From contig CAXTIG010000038.1 of NCBI GenBank assembly GCA_964244295.1, positions 1-64,000 of the forward strand: a stretch of DNA of 64,000 nt. Reading direction: 5' to 3'. Below the pieces are notes generated by a model. It had not been told where the DNA came from and searched no databases. It was given only the letters and a program-made list of their open reading frames with translations. The DNA is from JAJAZB01 sp964244295. GTDB taxonomy: Bacteria > Bacteroidota > Bacteroidia > Cytophagales > Spirosomataceae. Positions 57,490 through 64,000 of the stretch are shown piece by piece (the stretch's first letter is position 1; each line of letters starts with the position of its first letter). Made by a program: the position numbers and the translations under genes.

Positions 57490-58013
57490 CCGCGCTCCTG
57501 GTTGGCCACCGTCCGCTCGGTGATGGTGCGCGTGGATTTGAGGTGAGCGATGAATTTTTTCAGCAGGGCGGGTGTGATTTCGGCGAAGTGAATGTCAGCG
57601 CCTTTCAGGAATTCTTTGAAGTGCTTGACGTGCGAGGCGTCGGAAGAGAGTTGGTTGAACTTGCCCGTTTTTTCCAGGTGTTCACAATACGCCTTAGCCT
57701 GGTTGAAAAAGGTACTCTTTCGGGCCGAGACCGACGTGCTTCGGATCGCCCGCGAAGACGTGTCGGTGTGGTTGGTTTCCATTTCCAGCAGTTTCTCGGT
57801 AAATTCAACCAGTTTCTTGGCCAGAAACTGGTTGTACCGCGTGGCATTTGGGTACGACTTTTTGACCCGTTGGGCGTTGGCGTCCCAATCGGCAAGCCGG
57901 AGGGAATACCCCAGGTAGATGTAGGAGGTTTCCGTAGACGTAGGAGGTAGGGCCAGGGGATAGGTACCGTGGGCTTTGGCATTTTTGCGGAGAACTACCT
58001 TCACGGAAGCCAT
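57490..58013 (-). pseudogene. Tyrosine recombinase (integrase), N-terminal part only
   Basis: The first about 175 codons carry an arm-binding domain (SVKVVLRKNAKAHGTYPLAL, YIYLGYSLRLADWDA) and a core-binding SAM-like domain (SSDASHVKHFKEFLKGADIH, LLKKFIAHL), the normal start of Bacteroidota phage-type integrases. Instead of the catalytic domain (R..H-x-x-R..Y), the frame runs into the susCD terminator at 57453-57483. So the 3' two thirds are missing. It reads toward the island interior, the usual arrangement beside an attachment site. The island is therefore no longer able to excise by itself. Confidence 0.8.
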
Positions 58014-58144
58014 TTTGGGGTGTGTTTTAAGTCGGTATCAGGACAACAATTTACGATTTCGCGTGAACTCATACAAATTTATCTTTTTGTAAACATCTGA
58101 ATATAAACCATATATAAACAAATCAAACCACATCAAACCAGAAT

Positions 58145-58161
58145 ATGCAGGACATCGAACC
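58145..58161. other. Right copy of the 17-bp direct repeat, putative attR
   Basis: ATGCAGGACATCGAACC, the counterpart of 41971-41987. The integrase remnant starts 132 bp to its left and reads away from it, and an AGGACAACAA word lies at 58040. These positions fit an attachment-site end of an element. Confidence 0.55.
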
Positions 58162-58714
58162 CTTTTTTGGTTGGGAAGACCGCTACACCGCCGACGAAGA
58201 CGAGCGTTCGCCGTTTTTTGGGCGGGAGTATAATTTCCAGCAGTACGAAAACGACATCTACGGCTACTACATCCACCCGTCGTGGGACGAAATTGGCTCC
58301 GAAACGCTGTACTGCAAGATTCTCTACGCCGACTACGACCGGCGCTACGCGGTCATCGAGTTGTTCGGCGAGTGGAACGACACGCTGCACAACGACGTGA
58401 TGCACCTCAAGCGCAACGTGATTGACGTGCTCACGCACGAGGGCATTAACCAGTACATTTTGATTGGCGAAAACATCCTCAACTTCCACGGCTCCGACGA
58501 CGAATACTACGCCGAGTGGTTCGAAGAGGTGGAAGAAGGCTGGATTGCGGGAGTCAATTTCCGCGCATTCGTCGAAACCGAGTGGCGTCGCTACCACATC
58601 GACAACTACATCAACTCCGGCGGTACGCTCAACGACATCGCCAACTGGCGCACGCTCAAACCGAGTTTGTTTTACGAGTTGGTGAGGCGGTTGATTCAAA
58701 GAAGGTTGGCCTGA
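58145..58714 (+). CDS. Conserved Cytophagales protein of unknown function; putative integration target
   Basis: 189 aa. MQDIEPFFGWEDRY, EYNFQQYENDIYGYYIHPSWD, ETLYCKILYADYDRRYAVIE and ILIGENILNFHGSDDEYYAE form a protein I have seen as a conserved hypothetical in this order. It is cytoplasmic, acidic and rich in aromatics, without known motifs. Its first 17 bases are duplicated at 41971, which suggests an integrative element entered at the 5' end of the gene while leaving it whole. If so, the present promoter comes from the element. Confidence 0.72.
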   Translation: MQDIEPFFGWEDRYTADEDERSPFFGREYNFQQYENDIYGYYIHPSWDEIGSETLYCKILYADYDRRYAVIELFGEWNDTLHNDVMHLKRNVIDVLTHEGINQYILIGENILNFHGSDDEYYAEWFEEVEEGWIAGVNFRAFVETEWRRYHIDNYINSGGTLNDIANWRTLKPSLFYELVRRLIQRRLA

Positions 58715-58723
58715 TCTTCCTGT

Positions 58724-58817
58724 CTGTCATCCTGAGCTTGCGAAGGACCTTTCGAGGTTATCAACCGAGTAGTTGGCTACCTACCTCGAAAGGTCCTTCG
58801 CAAGCTCAGGATGACAG
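58724..58817. repeat. Inverted-repeat element, 35-bp perfect arms (family B)
   Basis: Arms 58724-58758 and 58783-58817 are perfectly complementary (core CATCCTGAGCTTGCGAAGGA), with a 24-nt loop containing AGTAGTTGG. Same family as 33914-34013. Confidence 0.92.
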
Positions 58818-58911
58818 GGCAAGAAGCACTTGAAAAATAAGCCATTGCATTGGTTTGTTAACCGGAATAATTCTTCTTTGTAAAACAATCCCTGCTAACC
58901 ACCCTACCCCA

Positions 58912-59580
58912 ATGGCGAAGACGAACAAAAAACCCGCACCTGCTCCGAAAGCTTCCGCACCAACATCCCCCGCACCCAAACCCGCTACGCCCAGTGTGAA
59001 AGCAGAGGCGAAAGTCGAGGAAGTTCAGGTGAAGGCCGAAAGCAAGTTGGAAGAACTGAAAGACACCGCCGTCGAAAAAATTGAGGCCTTGGCCACCGCC
59101 GCCAACGACAAGGTCGAAGACCTAACCGGCGTGGACGTGGCCGAAAAAGCCGCCGAAATCTCAACGAAAGCGGCTGCGAAACTCGAAGAAATCAGCGACG
59201 CGACCGCCGAAAAACTAAGCGAGTTGCAGGAAGCTGCTTCCGAGAAATTCGAGGAAGTAAAAGCCGCCACCAACGCCAAAATCGCCGACCTCAGCGACGG
59301 GGATGTGGGGGCGAAAGTGGCCGAAATTAAAGCCGATGCCGCCGAGAGCATCGCCGAGTTGAAAGCCGAAGCCAAAGAGCAACTGGCTGTGGCGCAGGAG
59401 AAATTTGAAGAAGTAAAAACCGAAGCTGCCGAAAAATTCGAGGAATTGAAGGCCGAAGCCAGCGAGCAATTCGCTGCTGCCGGGGAAAAATTAGAAGACC
59501 TGAAAGAAGAAGCCGTCGAACAGGTAGCCGTCGTGAAAACCAAGGCCAAAGGCTTCTGGGCGCGGTTGTTTGGGAAGTAA
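58912..59580 (+). CDS. Coiled-coil, apolipoprotein-like repeat protein
   Basis: 222 aa, strongly acidic. After a Pro/Ala/Lys-rich head (KTNKKPAPAPKASAPTSPAP) come 11-residue-type repeats of the kind K-x-x-E-x-x-A (KFEEVKAATNAKI, KFEEVKTEAAEKFEELKAE). These form an amphipathic helix as in apolipophorin, LEA and YtxH-like proteins. The end GFWARLFGK is amphipathic and may touch the membrane. Such proteins often protect membranes or proteins under stress. No enzyme motif is present. Confidence 0.7.
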   Translation: MAKTNKKPAPAPKASAPTSPAPKPATPSVKAEAKVEEVQVKAESKLEELKDTAVEKIEALATAANDKVEDLTGVDVAEKAAEISTKAAAKLEEISDATAEKLSELQEAASEKFEEVKAATNAKIADLSDGDVGAKVAEIKADAAESIAELKAEAKEQLAVAQEKFEEVKTEAAEKFEELKAEASEQFAAAGEKLEDLKEEAVEQVAVVKTKAKGFWARLFGK

Positions 59581-59699
59581 ATTCCCCCTTTGAAGGGGGG
59601 TGCGTAAGGTGGTGCGGCGGCAGGGGGATGTTGGCCGGACGCGCGCGGACATCCCCCTCCTACCGCACTGCCTACCGCGCCCCCTTGAAAGGGGGAATT
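59580..59699. repeat. Inverted-repeat element with CCCCCTTTGAAGGGGG ends
   Basis: AATTCCCCCTTTGAAGGGGG on the left is matched on the right by its near complement, with a further AGGGGGATGT / ACATCCCCCT pair inside. It starts at the stop of the coiled-coil gene and ends at the stop of the S9 peptidase gene, filling the gap between convergent genes. Confidence 0.8.
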
Positions 59700-59700
59700 C

Positions 59701-61896
59701 TTACCTTACATCTTTCCCCCCGCCCACGTACCGCTCAAAAAACTCGTAAATCCGCAGCATCCGGTCGATGCGCTGACGGGGATTGCCGCTGCGCGAAAGT
59801 TCGTGGGTGGCCCCCGGTATCCGTACGTACTCCACGGGGCGGTTCAAAATCTTCAAACTCTTGTACATCATTTCACTCTGAATCGGGCCGGTGCGCAGGT
59901 CGTTTTCGCCGTGCTTGATGAGCAGCGGCGTGCGGATGTTTTGCACGAAACTGTAGGGCGAATTGCCCGTCAGCACGTGTTCCTGCCCGTCGAGCCAGGG
60001 GTACTGAAAATAGCCCGGAATGAGCCGCCAGGCGTTGCCTTCGCCCAAAAACGTGGTCAGGTCGTACACGCCGCGCTGGGCGAAGGCGGCCTTGAAGCGG
60101 TGGTCGTGGGCCACAATCCAGGCCGTGAGGTAGCCCGCGTAGGAGCCGCCCGTGATGACTTGCCGACTCGTGTCCACCCAGGGTTCGCGGGCGGCGGCAC
60201 TGGCGGCGGCCAGCACGTCGGAGGCCGGGCCGGTGCCCCAATCCTTGATGTTGGCCCGCTGAAACTCCAGTCCGTAGCCCCCCGACCCGCGCGGGTTAGC
60301 GTACACGCTGCCGTAGCCTTTGCCGCACAAAAACTGGAATTCGTGCCACATCGAGGCTTCGCCCGGCCCCCACATGGCCGTAGGGCCGCCGTGCATGTTG
60401 AGCACGAGCGGGTATTTTTTCCCGGCGTCCACCGTCGTTGGTTTCATGATCCAGTACTCCACCGTCTGGCCTTTGTCGTTGGCGAGCAGGTATTTTTCCG
60501 GAAAACTCAGGGCTTTGTTTTTGAGCCAGTCGAGGTTGTGGCTGCTCAGGCGGGTTTGTTTTTTGGCGCTCAAATCGGCGGCGTATAGTTCGGAGGGGTT
60601 GGCTACTTCGGTTTTAGCAAACAAGAGCCGATTGTTGGTCAGGTCGAAATCGCCCACGCCGCTGTCGAAGTCGGTCAGGCGCTCCAGTTTCCGGCTTTTG
60701 GTTTCGAGCCGGTGCAGCGGCACGCCGCCGTTGGAAGCAGCCGTGAAGTAGAGCGCACGGCTGTCTTTGGCCCAGGTGAGGTTACCCGGCGAGCGGTCGA
60801 AATCCACCTCCGCCGCGTTGCGCAAGGTAGGCGGGCCGGAGTTGCTCAACTTCAATTCGGCCAGCATCAGTTTCGGGAAATTCACGCCTTCGGAGGGCGA
60901 AGTCAGCCAGGCCAGCCACTTGCCGTCGGGCGAGGGCGTCGGGGCCGTTGCCCTGGCTTGGCGGCGTTGGAGTTCGTTGAGCGCGTAGTCCGACTCGATG
61001 GCGTTGACGGCGTTGAGCCGGGCAATGACGAGGCCCGCTTCGAGTTCGCGGTCGGGGTGCTGGTCGGGGTTGAGGCCGGTGCTGTACATCAGGTGCCGGT
61101 TGTCGGCCCAGGCTACGCCGCCGTAACTCTGAAAACCCGTAGTCAACAACCGGGGTTTGGCCCCCTCCACCAGGTTCAGGATGACCAGGTGGCTGAAACT
61201 AAAATCCGGCTGGGTCGTGGATTCGCCCTGAAAATTGAGCCGGTTGAACACCTTCGCTTTTTTGTCGACCACGTCCTGGTCGAGGTACGCGCGGATTTCG
61301 GCCAGCGAGCCGTCGGGATTCGCCTTTATTTTTTTGTCAACCCTTAAAAAATCGTTGCTGGCAAAACCCGGTTTTTCCGTCGGCCAGGTCGGCACGGCCT
61401 TGTTGGGGTTGAAGAGCGAATCGGTCAGCAAGTCGGCCTGCGGCAGGCTCACCGAAAACACCACCTTCGTGCCGTCGGGCGAGAGCACCGGGTTGCTGGC
61501 CCCGTACTTCCAGTCGGTGAGTTGTTGGGGTTCGCCCCCGTCGAGCCGGAGCAGGAAAAGCTGGGATTTTTCTTTCACCGTGCGGGTAAAAACCAGCGAG
61601 TTGTTGTCGGCCCAAAGCCCCTTGCTCACGCTTTCCTTGCCCCGCGTGAGTTGGCGCGGCGGGTTGTTGAAATCGGTCAGCCAGAGGTGGGTGCGGTACT
61701 CGTAATCGAGCTTGTCGGTCTCGTGGGGTTCGAGGCCCTGTACGGCGTACACGGCCCGCTGCCCGTCGGGCGAGAAGGCGATGGCCTGCACGGTTTTGAT
61801 TTTCGCCAAATCGCTCACCAGCACGCGGTCGGTGCCGGTTTGGGCGAGCAGCGCCAGGGGCAACAGAAAGAGCAGGAGGGGTAGGGATTTTTTCAT
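59701..61896 (-). CDS. S9-family prolyl oligopeptidase-like serine peptidase, exported
   Basis: 731 aa from the ATG at 61896, which begins a signal peptide (KKSLPLLLFLLPLALLAQ); longer frames run through a repeat. The N-terminal part is a WD-like beta-propeller (about 25-440) with repeated A-F-S-P-D-G segments. The C-terminal alpha/beta hydrolase domain has the nucleophile in GGSYAGYLTAW, the Asp in KHGENDLRTG and the His in GATHELSR. This is the acylaminoacyl-peptidase / DPP-like type, which trims peptides in the periplasm. Together with the M3 peptidase it points to use of extracellular peptides. Confidence 0.93.
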   Translation of the reverse strand: MKKSLPLLLFLLPLALLAQTGTDRVLVSDLAKIKTVQAIAFSPDGQRAVYAVQGLEPHETDKLDYEYRTHLWLTDFNNPPRQLTRGKESVSKGLWADNNSLVFTRTVKEKSQLFLLRLDGGEPQQLTDWKYGASNPVLSPDGTKVVFSVSLPQADLLTDSLFNPNKAVPTWPTEKPGFASNDFLRVDKKIKANPDGSLAEIRAYLDQDVVDKKAKVFNRLNFQGESTTQPDFSFSHLVILNLVEGAKPRLLTTGFQSYGGVAWADNRHLMYSTGLNPDQHPDRELEAGLVIARLNAVNAIESDYALNELQRRQARATAPTPSPDGKWLAWLTSPSEGVNFPKLMLAELKLSNSGPPTLRNAAEVDFDRSPGNLTWAKDSRALYFTAASNGGVPLHRLETKSRKLERLTDFDSGVGDFDLTNNRLLFAKTEVANPSELYAADLSAKKQTRLSSHNLDWLKNKALSFPEKYLLANDKGQTVEYWIMKPTTVDAGKKYPLVLNMHGGPTAMWGPGEASMWHEFQFLCGKGYGSVYANPRGSGGYGLEFQRANIKDWGTGPASDVLAAASAAAREPWVDTSRQVITGGSYAGYLTAWIVAHDHRFKAAFAQRGVYDLTTFLGEGNAWRLIPGYFQYPWLDGQEHVLTGNSPYSFVQNIRTPLLIKHGENDLRTGPIQSEMMYKSLKILNRPVEYVRIPGATHELSRSGNPRQRIDRMLRIYEFFERYVGGGKDVR

Positions 61897-61955
61897 GGGG
61901 GAAAAATAGCCAAAAATGGGGTTAGTTTTCAAGGAGGAATGTTTTGTCCGAAACG

Positions 61956-62045
61956 CGGGGGTCACCCTGAGCGGAGTCGAAGGGTGTGCGGTGGGCCAAC
62001 GCTGACCAGCCGCACACCCTTCGACTCCGCTCAGGGTGACCCCCG
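61956..62045. repeat. Inverted-repeat element, 36-bp perfect arms (family C)
   Basis: Arms 61956-61991 and 62010-62045 are perfectly complementary (core GTCACCCTGAGCGGAGTCGA). The loop TGGGCCAACGCTGACCAG is the reverse complement, with one change, of that of 30617-30710. It lies between divergent genes. Confidence 0.92.
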
Positions 62046-62139
62046 TTTGAACCCTTAAGTACAAACGGAGTTCGAGAAAACAGATGAGGTTCCCGTAAAA
62101 TATCCCGTATTTTTCCGCCAATTCCTTCCCCTTTTTTCT

Positions 62140-63396
62140 ATGCAACCAACGGCTACCCTTTCCCCCGCCCCGGTTTGGAGCGGCCCGCAGAAAATCGCCT
62201 TCCGGTTCTTCTTCGGCTACTTCGTGCTGTACACGCTCCCCTTCGTCGACGGCCTCTGGCACGCCCTGATTCCCTGGGTAGGGGCGCACCTGCTCCAGCT
62301 TCCGCAGCCCATCACCACCTTCACCAACGGCAGCGGCGACACCACCTACGACTACGTGCTGGTGGGGTGCATGGTCGTTTTGGCCTGGATAGCCACGGTC
62401 GTGTGGTCGGTACTCGACCGGCGGCGGGCCAACTACAACGTGCTGCTGTACTGGCTCACCGTGCTGGTTCGGTACTACCTGGCCTTCGTGATGTTCAGTT
62501 ATGGCTTCGCGAAGGTGTTCAAAACGCAGTTTCCCTACCCCGACCTCCGCCGCCTGCTGCAACCCTACGGCGACTCCTCGCCGATGGGCCTGGCCTGGAC
62601 TTTCCTGGGGTTTTCGCTGGGCTACAACTGGTTTATGGGGCTGGCCGAGGTGGGCGGGGCGGCCTTGCTCCTGTTTAGGCGCACCACCACGCTAGGGGCG
62701 CTGGTGCTGGCCGGAACGAGCGCCAACATTCTGGCAATCAACCTGTTTTACGACGTGCCGGTGAAGTTGTTTTCGTCGAATCTGCTCCTGATGGCGCTCT
62801 TCCTGGCGGCGCTCGACGGGCGGCGTTTACTCAACCTGTTTTTCCTCAATCGCCCGGTCGCGAAGGCCAACCACGCGCCGTTTTTCAAGGATCGCCGCTG
62901 GCGCATCGCGGGCTGGGTCGTGAAGGGGATTTTTATCGGGGGAAATCTGTACACCAACGTAAACCAGGGCTTTGAAAACGCCCGGCAGTACGGCGACGCG
63001 GCCCCCAAACCGCCGCTTTACGGGTACTACGACGTGCAGACCTTCGCCGTCAATGCCGACACGCTCGCGCCCCTGACCACCGACACCACCCGCTGGCGCA
63101 AGCTGGTGATTGGCAGTAGCCGCTTCGCCAACGTGCGGATGATGAACGACACGCTGCAACGCTACAACCTGAAACTCGACCCGGCAAAACGCAGCCTCCT
63201 CCTCACCAATCGCGACGATACCCTGCGGCGGTACACGTTTACTTACGTCCGCCCCGACTCCGGCACGCTCGTGTTGCGCGGCAGCGGCTACCGCCGGGAT
63301 TCGCTGTTTTTGCGCCTACACGCCCAACCAGTCGAGCAATTTTTGCTGACCAGCCGGGGCTTTCGCTGGGTCAATGAATTTCCGTTTAATCGGTAA
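62140..63396 (+). CDS. DoxX-like multi-pass membrane protein
   Basis: 418 aa. About seven membrane helices (FRFFFGYFVLYTLPFVDGLW; YVLVGCMVVLAWIATVVWSV; LTVLVRYYLAFVMFSYGFAK and others) are followed by a soluble C-terminal domain of about 140 residues. The FSYGFAKVFKTQF segment and the helix pairs are like DoxX/HTTM proteins, which act with quinone-linked or vitamin-K-like chemistry in some cases. Family membership is by pattern only. The soluble tail has strands and a TLVLRGSGY turn, location probably periplasmic. Confidence 0.7.
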   Translation: MQPTATLSPAPVWSGPQKIAFRFFFGYFVLYTLPFVDGLWHALIPWVGAHLLQLPQPITTFTNGSGDTTYDYVLVGCMVVLAWIATVVWSVLDRRRANYNVLLYWLTVLVRYYLAFVMFSYGFAKVFKTQFPYPDLRRLLQPYGDSSPMGLAWTFLGFSLGYNWFMGLAEVGGAALLLFRRTTTLGALVLAGTSANILAINLFYDVPVKLFSSNLLLMALFLAALDGRRLLNLFFLNRPVAKANHAPFFKDRRWRIAGWVVKGIFIGGNLYTNVNQGFENARQYGDAAPKPPLYGYYDVQTFAVNADTLAPLTTDTTRWRKLVIGSSRFANVRMMNDTLQRYNLKLDPAKRSLLLTNRDDTLRRYTFTYVRPDSGTLVLRGSGYRRDSLFLRLHAQPVEQFLLTSRGFRWVNEFPFNR

Positions 63397-63406
63397 GCAA
63401 CCACGA

Positions 63407-63532
63407 TTCCCCTCCTTGATAAAGGAGGGGTGCCCCGTAGGGGCGGGGTGGTTCGGTGGAAGATGGAAGTACTTGGCGGGCAACCCAACCACCCCGGCCT
63501 AAAGGCCACCCCTCCTTTATCAAGGAGGGGAA
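63407..63532. repeat. Inverted-repeat element with CCCCTCCTTGATAAAGGAGG ends
   Basis: The left end CCCCTCCTTGATAAAGGAGG pairs with the right end, which reads CCTCCTTTATCAAGGAGGGG. Inner words GGGGTGGTT and AACCACCCC also pair. It fills the gap between the convergent DoxX-like and NADH dehydrogenase genes. Confidence 0.8.
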
Positions 63533-63538
63533 ATTTTC

Positions 63539-64000
63539 CTACCCCATCTCATTCTTCACCACAAACTCCTCCGCCTGCGTATCCCCCTTCCGCACGAAGG
63601 GCCGGATGATGAGGCGCGTGCCGCGCTCGTAGGTGAAAAAGCGGTACATCCAGTTGCTCAGCACAACCAGTTTGCTGCGGAAACCGATGAGGTAAAAAAT
63701 GTGGACGAACAGCCAAGCCATCCAGGCCACGAAGCCGGTCAGGTGCAGGTTTTTGGGCAAATCGGCCACGGCCCGGCTGCGGCCCACGATGGCAAGCGAG
63801 CCTTTGTCGAAGTACTCGAAGGGTTCGGGGTCGTGCTGACGGCGCAGACGCTCCAGGTTTTTGGCTAAATGCTGCCCCTGCTGAATGGCCGGCTGCGCCA
63901 CGCCGGGGTGGCCGTTGGGGTACTTTTCGGTTTTCATCAGCGCCAGGTCGCCAATGGCAAAAACGGCTTCCAGGCCCTGCACCTGGCTGAAGCGGTTGAC
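63539..64000 (-). CDS. ndh: Type II NADH:quinone oxidoreductase (Ndh), C-terminal part, cut by the window end
   Basis: The last about 153 residues. LEAVFAIGDLALMK is the FAD-binding G-D motif of NDH-2 and GHPGVAQPAIQQGQHLAKNL is the following quinone-site segment. PFEYFDKGSLAIVGRSRAVA, then FVAWMAWLFVHIFYLIGFRS, is the amphipathic membrane anchor typical of NDH-2. The N-terminal half is outside the window. It would oxidise NADH and pass electrons to menaquinone at the inner membrane. The symbol is by family. Confidence 0.88.
   Translation of the reverse strand, partial: VNRFSQVQGLEAVFAIGDLALMKTEKYPNGHPGVAQPAIQQGQHLAKNLERLRRQHDPEPFEYFDKGSLAIVGRSRAVADLPKNLHLTGFVAWMAWLFVHIFYLIGFRSKLVVLSNWMYRFFTYERGTRLIIRPFVRKGDTQAEEFVVKNEMG

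Overview
The window looks like chromosomal DNA of a Bacteroidota bacterium of the order Cytophagales, most like the Spirosomaceae, though no 16S gene is present to confirm this. The grounds are a SusC/SusD outer-membrane pair, a type IX secretion sorting tail, promoters of the TTTG-N19-21-TAnnTTTG type, BlaI/BlaR1-M56/TonB regulation, LytTR and NarL-type two-component pairs, bacillithiol-type genes (YfiT, YpdA) and high GC. No tRNA, rRNA or CRISPR array was seen.

Layout: 0-8.8 kb holds a frameshifted T9SS-sorted protein, a GH65-type glycosidase, small lipoproteins, an outer-membrane barrel and a NarX/NarL-like kinase-regulator pair. 9-13 kb is a BlaI - unknown - BlaR1/TonB - TonB cluster with one 16-bp palindrome in front of blaI and again in front of the second tonB gene. 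13-31 kb is housekeeping and accessory material: glnS, a universal stress protein, two SDRs (one truncated beside an IS3-family remnant), a YheT-type hydrolase, an M3 peptidase, a GT-like membrane protein, Uma2, YfiT, a serine hydrolase, three GNAT-containing proteins and YpdA. 31-36.5 kb holds a protein with a DIDDTA motif, a YgiB/YgiC-like pair and a sterol-desaturase homologue.

36.5-40 kb is a sharply AT-rich island: a decayed antitoxin followed by a three-gene operon with 4-nt overlaps that I read as an ABC-three-component (ABC-3C) conflict system (Mrr-like nuclease protein, small middle component, DUF2326 ATPase). Next come a putative HExxH peptidase with an eCIS-cargo-like proline-rich N-terminus and a ChaN-like protein.

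42-58 kb may be one integrated element. A 17-bp direct repeat, which is the first 17 bases of the gene at 58145, lies at both ends. An excisionase-like HTH pseudogene is just inside the left end and a truncated tyrosine recombinase just inside the right end. The interior carries broken genes (WYL regulator, LytS-type kinase, LytTR regulator with a nonsense codon, phosphoesterase domain) and apparently intact phosphatases, a YdcF-family protein and a SusC/SusD pair. 58-64 kb returns to conserved genes: an S9 peptidase, a DoxX-like protein and the end of a type II NADH dehydrogenase.

A feature running through the whole window is a population of intergenic inverted-repeat elements with arms of 20-54 bp that are perfect or nearly so. 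Several families occur twice or more. They abut or contain stop codons, and in one case sit in frame inside a coding sequence. They give the region its most unusual character.
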